Below are positions 24,777-33,028 of a stretch of DNA of 39,469 nucleotides, piece by piece. The position numbers and the translations under genes are program-made. Source of the stretch: an uncultured Bacteroidales bacterium (GTDB lineage: Bacteria; Bacteroidota; Bacteroidia; Bacteroidales; P3); contig CAMXAS010000001.1 in the NCBI GenBank assembly GCA_947179195.1, positions 1 to 39,469 of the forward strand, read 5' to 3'. Under the pieces are notes generated by a model. That model worked only from the letters and a program-made list of their open reading frames with translations. It was not told the origin of the DNA and did no database searches. The number at the start of each line of letters is the position of its first letter. Within the stretch, counting starts at the first letter, position 1.

Positions 24777-25172
24777 ATGGTTACAGATCCTATTGCAGAT
24801 TTTCTAACACGGATTAGAAATGCCAATATGGCCAAGCATAAACTGTTGGAAGTTCCCTCCTCCAAAATGAAACTGGAGATTGCCCGCATTCTGTTCGAAA
24901 AGGGCTATATCGCCAACTTCAAGTTGGAAGAAGGTGAAAAGCCGACGTTGAAAATCGCTTTGAAGTATCACCCCGCCACGAAACTGCCGGCCATCCACTC
25001 GATTGTCCGCGTGAGCAAGCCGGGTCTGCGTAAGTACGCCGACACCGAAAACCTGCCCCGCGTCATGAACGGCCTGGGCATCGCCATCCTCTCCACCTCC
25101 AAAGGTCTGATGACCGACAAGGAAGCGCGCAAGGAAAACGTAGGCGGTGAAGTTATTTGTTACATCAGCTAA
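24777..25172 (+). CDS. rpsH: 30S ribosomal protein S8
   Basis: Primary 16S central-domain binder; in E. coli it represses the spc operon by binding an mRNA site near rplE, which I cannot confirm here. 131 residues: VTDPIADFLTRIRNANMAKH (about 2-21), VSKPGLRKYA (about 79-88), and the C-terminal STSKGLMTDKEARKENVGGE (about 107-126) signature. Gap to rplF is 13 bases. Confidence 0.97.
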   Translation: MVTDPIADFLTRIRNANMAKHKLLEVPSSKMKLEIARILFEKGYIANFKLEEGEKPTLKIALKYHPATKLPAIHSIVRVSKPGLRKYADTENLPRVMNGLGIAILSTSKGLMTDKEARKENVGGEVICYIS

Positions 25173-25185
25173 ATAAGATAAAACC

Positions 25186-25749
25186 ATGTCAAGAATTGGT
25201 AAAGCTCCCATCAATATTCCGAACGGCGTAACGGTCAGCGTAGCCGCGAACAACCTCGTGACGGTAAAGGGCCCCAAAGGCGAACTCTCCCGTCTCGTGG
25301 ATCCGGACATTACGGTTCAGGTCGATACCGAAGCCAAACAGGTGCACGTTCAGCGTCCCACCGACCAGAAGCGTCACCGTTCGCTCCACGGCCTTTACAG
25401 AGCCTTGTTGAACAACATGGTCGTAGGCGTTTCCGAAGGTTACAAGGTAACGATGGAAATCGTCGGTGTAGGTTACAGAGCCACGGTCAACGGACAGTTG
25501 CTCGACCTGGCCTTGGGTTTCTCGCACAACCTTTTCCTGGAACTGCCGAAGGAAATCAAAGCCTCCGCTACGGCCGAAAAAGGTAAGAACCCCACGCTGA
25601 CGCTCGAATCCTACGACAAGGAACTGCTGGGTATGGTCTGCGCCAAAATCCGTTCCTACCGTAAGCCCGAACCCTACAAAGGCAAAGGTATCAAGTTCGA
25701 AGGTGAAGTACTGCGCAGAAAAGCCGGTAAGTCGGCCAGCAGCAAATAG
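25186..25749 (+). CDS. rplF: 50S ribosomal protein L6
   Basis: Sits near the sarcin-ricin loop and factor-binding site. 187 residues with the duplicated L6 fold: MSRIGKAPINIPNGVTVSVA, TVKGPKGELSR (about 27-37), MEIVGVGYRATVNGQ (about 88-102) and KPEPYKGKGIKFEGEVLRRK (about 161-180). Ends in a short KAGKSASSK tail. Confidence 0.98.
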   Translation: MSRIGKAPINIPNGVTVSVAANNLVTVKGPKGELSRLVDPDITVQVDTEAKQVHVQRPTDQKRHRSLHGLYRALLNNMVVGVSEGYKVTMEIVGVGYRATVNGQLLDLALGFSHNLFLELPKEIKASATAEKGKNPTLTLESYDKELLGMVCAKIRSYRKPEPYKGKGIKFEGEVLRRKAGKSASSK

Positions 25750-25776
25750 TAGTGAATTTATAAACAGATTAGCAAG

Positions 25777-26130
25777 ATGGCTATTACGAAATCATATAGA
25801 AGAGCACGCATTAAGATGCGTATTCGCAAAAAAGTATATGGCAGACAGGACATGCCGCGTTTGAGCGTATATCGTAGCAACAAGGATATCTACGCCCAGA
25901 TCATCAACGATGCCGAAGGTAAGACTTTGGTCGCCGCGTCTTCGAGAGAAAAGGAATTCAGCGCTACCGGCAGCAAGAGCGAGAAGGCTCAGGCCGTCGG
26001 CAAACTGCTGGCCGAAAGGGCGCAAGCCGCCGGTATCAGCCGGGTTGTGTTCGACAGAAACGGTTATTTGTATCACGGACGTGTAAAATCTTTGGCCGAT
26101 GCCGCCAGAGAAGCGGGTCTTAAATTCTAA
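25777..26130 (+). CDS. rplR: 50S ribosomal protein L18
   Basis: 5S rRNA-binding partner of L5. 117 residues: RRARIKMRIRKKVYGRQDMP (about 8-27), RLSVYRSNKDIYAQIINDAE (about 28-47) and FDRNGYLYHGRVKSLADAAR (about 93-112). It ends 11 bases before rpsE. Confidence 0.98.
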   Translation: MAITKSYRRARIKMRIRKKVYGRQDMPRLSVYRSNKDIYAQIINDAEGKTLVAASSREKEFSATGSKSEKAQAVGKLLAERAQAAGISRVVFDRNGYLYHGRVKSLADAAREAGLKF

Positions 26131-26141
26131 GGAGAACAACC

Positions 26142-26660
26142 ATGACAGACGCAAACGTAAAAAGAGTAAAATCGAGCGAAATCGAGTTTCAAGATAGATT
26201 GGTAAGCATCCAGCGCGTTACGAAAGTAACGAAGGGCGGTCGTACTTTCAGCTTCTCCGCCATCGTGGTGGTAGGTAACGGCAATGGCGTTATCGGCTAC
26301 GGTTTGGGTAAGGCGAAGGAAGTGCAGGCGGCCATCCAGAAAGGTGTGGACGATGCCAAGAAGAACCTGATTAAAGTGCCCGTGCTGAAAGGTACGTTGC
26401 CGCACGAACAGTACGGCAAGTACAGCGGTGCCAAAGTTTTCCTCAAACCGGCCTCCCCCGGTACCGGTGTTATCGCCGGTGGTGCCATGCGTGCCGTATT
26501 GGAAAGCGTCGGCGTAAAAGACGTATTGGCCAAATCCAAAGGCTCCTCCAACCCGCACTCCGTGGTTAAGGCGACGATCGACGCGCTGATGCAGATGCGG
26601 GATCCCTACACGGTAGCTCAGTTGAGAGGTATTGAATTGGATAAAGTGTTTAACGGCTAA
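26142..26660 (+). CDS. rpsE: 30S ribosomal protein S5
   Basis: Part of the mRNA entry site and of translational fidelity control. 172 residues: FQDRLVSIQRVTKVTKGGRT (about 17-36), VVVGNGNGVIGYGLGKAKEV (about 42-61) and KPASPGTGVIAGGAMRAVLE (about 106-125). Unusually for this operon, a strong AAGGAGA Shine-Dalgarno-like stretch sits 7 to 9 bases before the ATG. Confidence 0.98.
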   Translation: MTDANVKRVKSSEIEFQDRLVSIQRVTKVTKGGRTFSFSAIVVVGNGNGVIGYGLGKAKEVQAAIQKGVDDAKKNLIKVPVLKGTLPHEQYGKYSGAKVFLKPASPGTGVIAGGAMRAVLESVGVKDVLAKSKGSSNPHSVVKATIDALMQMRDPYTVAQLRGIELDKVFNG

Positions 26661-26686
26661 TCGGGCCACAAAGAGAAGTAAAGACA

Positions 26687-26866
26687 ATGAAAAAGGTTAA
26701 GTTAACGCAAATCAAGAGCGGTATCGACCGGCCCCTCCGTCAGAAAAGAACGTTGGAAGCCTTGAAACTGGGTCGCATAGGCAAGACGGCCGTTGTGGAA
26801 TGCACGCCGCAGATTGAAGGCATGATTGCCAAGATCAGTCACTTGGTAAGCATTGAAGAAGCTTAA
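26687..26866 (+). CDS. rpmD: 50S ribosomal protein L30
   Basis: A short gene of 59 codons between rpsE and rplO, read directly from the sequence. The product starts MKKVKLTQIKSGIDRPLRQK and continues RTLEALKLGRIGKTAVVECT, with GMIAKISHLVSIEEA at the end. The pattern K-x-x-L-x-A-L-x-L-x-K/R-I-x-K...V...G-M-I-x-K-I-x-H-L-V is that of L30. Gaps are 26 bases upstream and 28 downstream. Confidence 0.97.
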   Translation: MKKVKLTQIKSGIDRPLRQKRTLEALKLGRIGKTAVVECTPQIEGMIAKISHLVSIEEA

Positions 26867-26894
26867 TAACTAATCGAGAAAAACAACAAGAGAT

Positions 26895-27344
26895 ATGAAC
26901 TTATCGAATTTAGCACCTGCCAAGGGTTCCGTTAAGACAAACAAACGTTTGGGCCGCGGTTACGGCTCCGGTCACGGTAAGACGGCCGGCAGAGGTCATA
27001 AAGGCGCTCAGTCCCGTTCCGGCTATAGCCGCAAGATCGGCTTCGAAGGCGGTCAGATGCCTCTTTATCGGCGTGTGCCCAAATTTGGCTTCAAGAATAT
27101 CAACCGTGTGGAATACACGGCCGTAAACTTAGATACGTTGGAAAAACTGGCTGCCGAACACCAGCTCAAGCAGATTGACCCGACGGTTCTCGCCGCCCAC
27201 GGCTTGGTAGGCAAGAAGGATTTGGTCAAGGTGCTGGGCCGCGGCGAACTCAAGAGCGCTTTGGAAGTGAAAGCCCACGCTTTCTCCGAAAAAGCCAAGG
27301 CCGCCGTTGAAGCCTGCGGAGGCACCATCACGACGATCGCTTAA
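26895..27344 (+). CDS. rplO: 50S ribosomal protein L15
   Basis: Late-stage 50S assembly protein. 149 residues: a glycine- and basic-rich N-terminal arm (RLGRGYGSGHGKTAGRGHKG, about 18-37), then KIGFEGGQMPLYRRVPKFGF (about 47-66), and a compact C-terminal domain ending SEKAKAAVEACGGTITTIA. secY follows 20 bases on, the usual spc order. Confidence 0.98.
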   Translation: MNLSNLAPAKGSVKTNKRLGRGYGSGHGKTAGRGHKGAQSRSGYSRKIGFEGGQMPLYRRVPKFGFKNINRVEYTAVNLDTLEKLAAEHQLKQIDPTVLAAHGLVGKKDLVKVLGRGELKSALEVKAHAFSEKAKAAVEACGGTITTIA

Positions 27345-27364
27345 AGTTTACAAAGAACAACACC

Positions 27365-28726
27365 ATGAAAAGATTCATTGAAACGATAAAGAACATCTTC
27401 AAGATAGAGGAACTGCGCAAGCGCATCCTCTACACCTTGGGGATTATCGTCATTTATCGTATCGGCTCCTTCATCGTACTGCCGGGCATCGACCCGACGC
27501 AGTTGGCGAATCTGCAGAGCCAGACGAGCGACGGGTTGCTGGGCTTGTTGAACATGTTCTCCGGCGGCGCGTTCTCGAACGCTTCCGTATTCGCGCTGGG
27601 TATCATGCCGTACATCTCGGCCTCCATCATCATCCAGTTGTTCGGGATGGCTATCCCCTACTTCCAGAAGTTGCAGAAGGAGGGCGAAAGCGGCCGTCGT
27701 AAGATGAATCAGATTACGCGCGTCCTGACCATCGCCGTTACGGCCTTGCAGGCGCCCGCCTATCTGACCAACCTGACGACGCAGTTGCCCGCCGAAGCGT
27801 TCATCCCGTTCAACGGCGCCAACCCCGGCGTGTTCTTCTGGGTTTCGTCCTGCATCCTGCTGACGGCCGGCACGCTGTTCGTCATGTGGTTGGGCGAACG
27901 CATCACCGACAACGGTATCGGCAACGGTATCTCGCTCATCATCATGATCGGTATCATCGCGCGTCTGCCTTTCGCGCTGTTCGGGGAATTCGTTTCCCGT
28001 CTCGAACAGCAGGGCGGCGGTTTGGTGGTCTTCCTGTTGGAGCTCGTCGTCTTGATCGTGGTTATCCTCTTGTGCATCCTGCTCGTCCAGGGTACGCGCA
28101 GAATCCCCGTTCAGTACGCGAAACGCATTGTCGGCAACAAACAGTACGGCGGTGTACGCCAGTATCTGCCGTTGAAGGTCAATGCGGCCGGCGTTATGCC
28201 GATTATCTTCGCGCAGGCCATTATGTTCATCCCCGTCACGATTGCAGGTTTCGCCTCGCCCGAATCGGTCAACTCCGGTTTTTGGCGCGTGTTCATGGAT
28301 TTCAACAGCTTCTGGTATAACTTCGTCTTCGCGCTCATGATCATCGTGTTCACGTATTTCTATACGGCCATCACGATGAACTCGCAGCAGATTGCCGAAG
28401 ACCTGAAGAAGAACGGCGGTTTCATCCCCGGCATCAAGCCCGGCAAACGGACGGCGGAATTCATCGACGACGTGATTTCGCACATCACGCTGCCCGGCTC
28501 CATCTTCCTCGCGATTGTGGCCATTTTGCCGGCCATCGTGCGGATGTTCGGCGTCAGCACGCAGTTCGCCCAATTCTACGGCGGTACCTCGCTGTTGATT
28601 TTGGTCGGCGTCGTGCTCGATACGTTACAACAGATTGAAAGCCATCTTTTGATGCGCCACTACGACGGTTTGACGAAGTCGGGCCGCATCAAGGGACGGA
28701 TGGGCAGCGCTTACGGCGTGGCCTGA
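27365..28726 (+). CDS. secY: Protein translocase subunit SecY
   Basis: Channel subunit of the SecYEG translocon in the inner membrane. 453 residues with ten predicted membrane helices. Landmarks are GSFIVLPGIDP near the first periplasmic loop, ALGIMPYISASIIIQL (TM2 region, about 78-93), the conserved loop QKEGESGRRKMNQITRV (about 104-120) with a basic ribosome-contact tip, and GGFIPGIKPGKRTAEF (about 355-370). The length is slightly above E. coli SecY (443). map follows after 13 bases. Confidence 0.98.
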   Translation: MKRFIETIKNIFKIEELRKRILYTLGIIVIYRIGSFIVLPGIDPTQLANLQSQTSDGLLGLLNMFSGGAFSNASVFALGIMPYISASIIIQLFGMAIPYFQKLQKEGESGRRKMNQITRVLTIAVTALQAPAYLTNLTTQLPAEAFIPFNGANPGVFFWVSSCILLTAGTLFVMWLGERITDNGIGNGISLIIMIGIIARLPFALFGEFVSRLEQQGGGLVVFLLELVVLIVVILLCILLVQGTRRIPVQYAKRIVGNKQYGGVRQYLPLKVNAAGVMPIIFAQAIMFIPVTIAGFASPESVNSGFWRVFMDFNSFWYNFVFALMIIVFTYFYTAITMNSQQIAEDLKKNGGFIPGIKPGKRTAEFIDDVISHITLPGSIFLAIVAILPAIVRMFGVSTQFAQFYGGTSLLILVGVVLDTLQQIESHLLMRHYDGLTKSGRIKGRMGSAYGVA

Positions 28727-28739
28727 TAAAAGTCGTAAA

Positions 28740-29519
28740 ATGATACGCACCTACTCACCTGAAGAGATAGAAAAAATCAGGGAAAGTTCATTGCTGGTAG
28801 GCAAGACGCTGGCGGAAGTCGCCAAAGTCATCGCCCCCGGCGTTAAAACAATGGAATTGGAACGCGTGGCCGACGCTTACATCCGGTCGGTCGGCGGTGT
28901 TCCCGGCTTCAAGGGCTACGAAGGGTTCCCCTACGCGCTCTGCATCTCGGTCAACGAGATGGTCGTACACGGTTATCCGAGCGAGTACGAACTGAAGGAG
29001 GGCGACATCGTTTCGGTGGACTGCGGCGTTTATAAGAACGGCTTCCACGGCGACTCCGCCTATACGTTCGCCGTGGGCGAAGTATCGGAACCGGTCCGCC
29101 GCCTGATGGAAGACACGAAGGCGTCGCTCTACGAAGGCATCAAACAGGCCGTGGCCGGCAACCGTACCGGCGACATCGGCTGGGCGATACAGCAGTACAC
29201 GGAGTCGCGGGGCTACGGCGTGGTGCGCGAACTTTGCGGACACGGCGTGGGCGAAAAGCTGCACGACAAGCCGGACGTGCCCAACTTCGGGCACCGCGGT
29301 TGCGGCACCAAGCTCAAGGCCAACAGCGTCATCGCGATAGAACCGATGATTACGCTCGGCAAACGCCACATCGGCCTGCAATCCAACGGTTGGGGTATCT
29401 ACACGTTGGACGGCCAGCCGGCGGCGCACTACGAACACGACGTTCTGATTACGAAAGAGGGACCCGATGTTTTATCGAGTTTCGACGAAATTGAAGCAGT
29501 ATTAAACAGTAAACATTAA
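28740..29519 (+). CDS. map: Methionine aminopeptidase type I
   Basis: Removes initiator methionine from nascent proteins. 259 residues, with all five metal ligands: Asp94 (SVDCG), Asp105 (HGDSA), His168 (CGHGVG), Glu201 (IAIEPM) and Glu232 (HYEHD). The substrate-binding His77 lies in VVHGYP. No N-terminal SH3-binding zinc extension is present, so this is the short type Ia form. infA begins 3 bases later. Confidence 0.98.
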   Translation: MIRTYSPEEIEKIRESSLLVGKTLAEVAKVIAPGVKTMELERVADAYIRSVGGVPGFKGYEGFPYALCISVNEMVVHGYPSEYELKEGDIVSVDCGVYKNGFHGDSAYTFAVGEVSEPVRRLMEDTKASLYEGIKQAVAGNRTGDIGWAIQQYTESRGYGVVRELCGHGVGEKLHDKPDVPNFGHRGCGTKLKANSVIAIEPMITLGKRHIGLQSNGWGIYTLDGQPAAHYEHDVLITKEGPDVLSSFDEIEAVLNSKH

Positions 29520-29522
29520 ACT

Positions 29523-29741
29523 ATGGCCAAACAGGCATCCATACAACAAGATGGTACGGTGATCGAATCGCTCGGCAACGCCATGTTCCGCGTGGAATTG
29601 GAAAACGGGCACACGGTCATCGCCCATATCTCCGGCAAGATGAGAATGCACTACATCAAAATCCTGCCGGGCGATCGGGTCCAATTGGAGATGTCGCCAT
29701 ACGATTTAAGCAAAGCCAGAATTGTTTTTAGACACAAATAA
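29523..29741 (+). CDS. infA: Translation initiation factor IF-1
   Basis: OB-fold factor that binds the 30S A site during initiation. 72 residues: MAKQASIQQDGTVIESLGNA, MFRVELENGHTVIAHISGKM (about 21-40), then MRMHYIKILPGDRVQLEMSP (about 40-59) and YDLSKARIVFRHK. All are standard. The bases upstream of the ATG are A-rich. Confidence 0.98.
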   Translation: MAKQASIQQDGTVIESLGNAMFRVELENGHTVIAHISGKMRMHYIKILPGDRVQLEMSPYDLSKARIVFRHK

Positions 29742-29753
29742 CCAACTTAAGTC

Positions 29754-29870
29754 ATGAAAGTAAGACCGTCTGTTAAAAAGAGATCGCCCGAATGCAAGAT
29801 TGTAAGAAGAAAGGGACGTATCTACATTATTAACAAGAAAAACCCGAAGCTTAAACAAAGACAAGGTTAA
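29754..29870 (+). CDS. rpmJ: 50S ribosomal protein L36 (zinc-free type)
   Basis: A 38-codon gene read directly from the sequence, starting at the ATG at 29754. The product begins MKVRPSVKKRSPECKIVRRK and ends NKKNPKLKQRQG. Only one cysteine (Cys14) is left of the usual zinc ligands, so it is the C-minus form found in Bacteroidota. It lies 12 bases after infA and 38 before rpsM, the normal position. Confidence 0.97.
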   Translation: MKVRPSVKKRSPECKIVRRKGRIYIINKKNPKLKQRQG

Positions 29871-29908
29871 GCCGCGGACTGGATTAGTAATTTTATAAAC
29901 AATAGGAT

Positions 29909-30289
29909 ATGGCAAGAATTGCAGGTATAGACCTACCGAACAACAAAAGAGGCGAAATCGGCCTGACTTATATCTACGGTATCGGCAGAAGCACGGCACG
30001 CAAGATTTTGGCCGCTACCGGTATCGACTTCAACAAGAAAGTACAGGATTGGAACGATGACGAATTGGGCAAAATCCGTACTTACATCGGCGACGAACTG
30101 AAGGTGGAAGGCGCGCTCCGTTCCGAAGTGCAGACCAACATCAAACGTTTGATGGATATAGGTTGCTACCGTGGTATCCGCCATCGTCTGGGTCTGCCGT
30201 TGAGAGGCCAGAGCACGAAGAACAACGCGCGTACGAGAAAAGGCAAGAAAAAGACGGTTGCCAACAAGAAGAAAGCGCCCAAGGGCTAA
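29909..30289 (+). CDS. rpsM: 30S ribosomal protein S13
   Basis: 30S head protein contacting L5 and P-site tRNA. 126 residues: MARIAGIDLPNNKRGEIGLT, YGIGRSTARKILAATGID (about 23-40), RLMDIGCYRGIRHRLGLPLR (about 87-106), and a basic tail ending KKKTVANKKKAPKG. A 102-base GC-rich gap with a hairpin follows before rpsK. Confidence 0.98.
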   Translation: MARIAGIDLPNNKRGEIGLTYIYGIGRSTARKILAATGIDFNKKVQDWNDDELGKIRTYIGDELKVEGALRSEVQTNIKRLMDIGCYRGIRHRLGLPLRGQSTKNNARTRKGKKKTVANKKKAPKG

Positions 30290-30306
30290 GATTAGCGCCG
30301 GGGCTT

Positions 30307-30336
30307 CCCTCGCCTGTCCGTTACGGGCGGCCTGAG
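30307..30336 (+). promoter_or_regulatory. Hairpin in the rpsM-rpsK gap
   Basis: The RNA of 30308-30336 can fold into an outer 4-bp CCTC/GAGG stem and an inner 7-bp stem CTGTCCG/CGGGCGG (two G-T pairs) with loop TTA, joined by a small internal loop. The 102-base gap is markedly GC-rich on its upstream side and AT-rich next to rpsK. There is no T tract after the hairpin, so it is not a standard terminator. A processing site or a binding site for a ribosomal protein such as S4 is possible but unproven. Confidence 0.4.
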
Positions 30337-30391
30337 GAACGCGCCGCGTGAATCAACTGATTTTTGAAACATATAAGAATAGCGAATAGAT

Positions 30392-30781
30392 ATGGCAAAA
30401 ACTGCTAAAGCAACAAAGAAGAAGATCGTCAAGGTGGAAGCCACGGGAAAGGCCTTTATTTTTGCGTCTTTCAACAACGTGATCGTAACCCTTACCAATA
30501 ACGCGGGTCAGGTTATTTCCTGGTCGTCTTCCGGCAAGATGGGTTTCAGAGGTTCGAAGAAGAACACGCCCTACGCCGCCCAGATGGCCGCGACCGATTG
30601 CGCCAAAGTAGCTTACGACTTGGGCCTTCGCAAGGTTAAAGCTTTCGTCAAGGGTCCCGGTTCCGGCCGTGAGTCGGCTATCCGTACGATCCATGGCGCC
30701 GGCATCGAGGTAACCGAAATCATGGACGTTACGCCGCTGCCCCACAACGGCTGCCGTCCTCCGAAAAGAAGAAGAGTATAG
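30392..30781 (+). CDS. rpsK: 30S ribosomal protein S11
   Basis: Platform protein near the E-site mRNA. 129 residues: IFASFNNVIVTLTNNAGQVI (about 28-47), SWSSSGKMGFRGSKKNTPYA (about 48-67), KAFVKGPGSGRESAIRTIHG, and DVTPLPHNGCRPPKRRRV at the end. These are the full signature, including the basic C-terminus. Confidence 0.98.
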   Translation: MAKTAKATKKKIVKVEATGKAFIFASFNNVIVTLTNNAGQVISWSSSGKMGFRGSKKNTPYAAQMAATDCAKVAYDLGLRKVKAFVKGPGSGRESAIRTIHGAGIEVTEIMDVTPLPHNGCRPPKRRRV

Positions 30782-30820
30782 TTACAGGCCTTGTTAAATT
30801 AAGTAAAATCATTTTCAGTT

Positions 30821-31426
30821 ATGGCAAGATATATTGGCCCTAAGTCAAAAATAGCAAGAAAGTTCCAGGAACCCATCTTCGGTGCGGACAAGGTTCTGGA
30901 GAGAAAGAACTATGCGCCGGGTCAGCACGGTCCCAACAAACGCCGCGGCAAACAGTCGGAATACGGCATTCAGTTGCAGGAAAAGCAGAAAGCCAAATAT
31001 ACTTACGGCATTCTGGAAAAACAGTTCCGTAAGATTTTCCATCAGGCCGCCAGCAAGACCGGTATTACCGGTGAGGTATTGCTGCAGCTCATCGAATCGC
31101 GCCTCGACAACACCGTTTACCGTTTGGGCATCGCCCCGACGCGTAGCGCGGCCCGTCAGTTGGTCAGCCACCGTCACATCTGCGTGAACGGCGAAGTCGT
31201 GAACATTCCCTCCTATCAGCTCAAACCGGGCGATATGGTGGAAGTGCGTGAACGTTCCAAATCGTTGGAAGTCATTACCGATTCGTTGGCCGGCAGAACC
31301 AATAGCTACAACTGGCTGGAATGGGATGGCGCCGCGATGCGCGGTAAGTTCCTGAACTACCCCGAAAGAGAGAATATCCCCGAAACGATCAAGGAACAGC
31401 TCATCGTCGAGTTGTACTCCAAATAA
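30821..31426 (+). CDS. rpsD: 30S ribosomal protein S4 (zinc-free type)
   Basis: Primary 16S binder, fidelity factor and, in E. coli, repressor of the alpha operon. 201 residues: MARYIGPKSKIARKFQEPIF opens it, KRRGKQSEYGIQLQEKQKAK (about 41-60) follows, and the S4 RNA-binding domain has ARQLVSHRHICVNGEVVNIP (about 109-128). The N-terminal domain has no cysteines, so it is the C-minus form. A 51-base AT-rich gap precedes rpoA. Confidence 0.98.
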   Translation: MARYIGPKSKIARKFQEPIFGADKVLERKNYAPGQHGPNKRRGKQSEYGIQLQEKQKAKYTYGILEKQFRKIFHQAASKTGITGEVLLQLIESRLDNTVYRLGIAPTRSAARQLVSHRHICVNGEVVNIPSYQLKPGDMVEVRERSKSLEVITDSLAGRTNSYNWLEWDGAAMRGKFLNYPERENIPETIKEQLIVELYSK

Positions 31427-31477
31427 TCGTAAACCGTGACGTTCTCCAATAATTTGCAAAACCTAAATAGAAAATAA

Positions 31478-32470
31478 ATGGCCATTTTAGATTTTCAAAA
31501 ACCGGACAGAGTCAACGTTGTCAGCTTGGACGACAAGAAGGGGGTTTTTGAGTTTCGTCCGTTGGAACCGGGCTATGGGATTACGATCGGCAACGCTTTG
31601 CGCCGTATCTTGATTTCCTCCTTGGAGGGCTTTGCCATCACTTCCGTACGGATTGAAGGCGTTCAGCACGAATTCGCCACGATCAAAGGCGTGGTGGAAG
31701 ATGTCATCAACATGGTGCTGAACTTCAAACAGGTTCGGTTCAAACAACAGATTCCCGATGTGGACAACGAAAAGATTCACGTCGTTATTTCGAACCAGAG
31801 CGTATTCAAGGCCGGTCATCTGAATAATTTCCTGAACGGGTTTCAAGTGTTGAACCCCGACCTCGAAATCTGCCATATGGAACCCAGCGTCAAACTGACG
31901 ATGGACCTGACGATTCAGAAAGGCCGCGGTTACATCCCCGCCGACGAAAACAAGAACGCTTCCGACCCCGTCGGTACGATTGCCATCGACTCCATCCACA
32001 CGCCGATCAAGAATGTGGAATACGAGACCGACAACTACCGCGTGGAACAGAAGACCGACTACGAGAAACTGGTGTTGACGATTACGACCGATGGCTCCAT
32101 CTCGCCGAAAGACGCGTTGAAAGAAGCGGCCAAGATTCTGATTTACCATTTCATGTTGTTCTCCGACGAAAAGATTCAGTTCGAAGAAGGTCATGTAGAG
32201 ACGTCCGAACCCTTGGATGAGGGCGACCTGCACCTGCGTCAGTTGCTCAAGACCAAACTTTCGGATTTGGAACTGTCCGTCCGCGCGTTGAACTGCCTCA
32301 AATCGGCGGAAGTGGAAACCCTGGGCGACCTCGTGGCGTTCCACAAAGCGGATTTGCTCAAGTTCAGAAACTTCGGCAAGAAGTCGCTGACGGAACTCGA
32401 AGCCTTGGTGAAAGACAAGAAACTGGAGTTCGGCATGAACGTACAGAAATATAAATTAGACAAAGATTAA
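31478..32470 (+). CDS. rpoA: RNA polymerase alpha subunit
   Basis: Scaffold for RNA polymerase assembly; its C-terminal domain contacts UP elements and activators. 330 residues: FEFRPLEPGYGITIGNALRR (about 24-43), then ILISSLEGFAITSVRIEGV, and the C-terminal domain with LELSVRALNCLKSAEVETLG (about 264-283) and FRNFGKKSLTELEALV (about 296-311). The N- and C-terminal domains are joined by an acidic linker (EPLDEGDLHLRQ). Confidence 0.98.
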   Translation: MAILDFQKPDRVNVVSLDDKKGVFEFRPLEPGYGITIGNALRRILISSLEGFAITSVRIEGVQHEFATIKGVVEDVINMVLNFKQVRFKQQIPDVDNEKIHVVISNQSVFKAGHLNNFLNGFQVLNPDLEICHMEPSVKLTMDLTIQKGRGYIPADENKNASDPVGTIAIDSIHTPIKNVEYETDNYRVEQKTDYEKLVLTITTDGSISPKDALKEAAKILIYHFMLFSDEKIQFEEGHVETSEPLDEGDLHLRQLLKTKLSDLELSVRALNCLKSAEVETLGDLVAFHKADLLKFRNFGKKSLTELEALVKDKKLEFGMNVQKYKLDKD

Positions 32471-32496
32471 GGACTAAGATAAGGAAACTTACAGCT

Positions 32497-33006
32497 ATGA
32501 GACACGGAAAGAAATTCAACAAGCTCAGCAGAACGCACATGCACAGACGTCAGATGTTGGCCAACATGGCGTCGTCGCTGATTTTACATAAGAGAATCAA
32601 AACCACTTTGGCCAAGGCGAAAGCGTTGCGCGTTTACGTGGAACCGCTTTTGACGAAATCCAAAGACGATACGACGGCTTCGCGCCGCACGGTGTTCAGC
32701 TACCTGCAGAACAAGGAGGCGGTGACGGAACTGTTCCGCGAAGTTTCGCCGAAGATCGCCCAGCGTCCCGGCGGCTACACGCGCATCCTCAAACTCGGTT
32801 TCCGTTTGGGCGACAACGCCGAAATGGCCCTCATCGAACTGGTGGACTACAACGAAGCCATGTTGAGCGCCAAGAAAGACACGGGCAAAGCCAAAACGCG
32901 CCGTGCCGGTGCCCGCAAGAAAGCCGAAGCCAAACCGGCCGAGGCCGCTGCCGAAACGACGGAAGCCCCCGCTGCGGAAGTAAAAGCTGAAGGTGAAAAC
33001 GCCTAA
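32497..33006 (+). CDS. rplQ: 50S ribosomal protein L17
   Basis: Last gene of the ribosomal operon. 169 residues: MRHGKKFNKLSRTHMHRRQM, MLANMASSLILHKRIKTTLA (about 20-39), and RPGGYTRILKLGFRLGDNAE (about 90-109) define the L17 core, which ends near residue 125. A basic then Ala/Glu-rich low-complexity tail of about 40 residues (KAKTRRAGARKKAEAKPAEA and beyond) follows. It is longer than E. coli L17 (127), as in other Bacteroidota. The strong terminator at 33029-33067 begins 22 bases after the stop. Confidence 0.98.
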   Translation: MRHGKKFNKLSRTHMHRRQMLANMASSLILHKRIKTTLAKAKALRVYVEPLLTKSKDDTTASRRTVFSYLQNKEAVTELFREVSPKIAQRPGGYTRILKLGFRLGDNAEMALIELVDYNEAMLSAKKDTGKAKTRRAGARKKAEAKPAEAAAETTEAPAAEVKAEGENA

Positions 33007-33028
33007 TGGCCTTATCGGCTGACGATAC

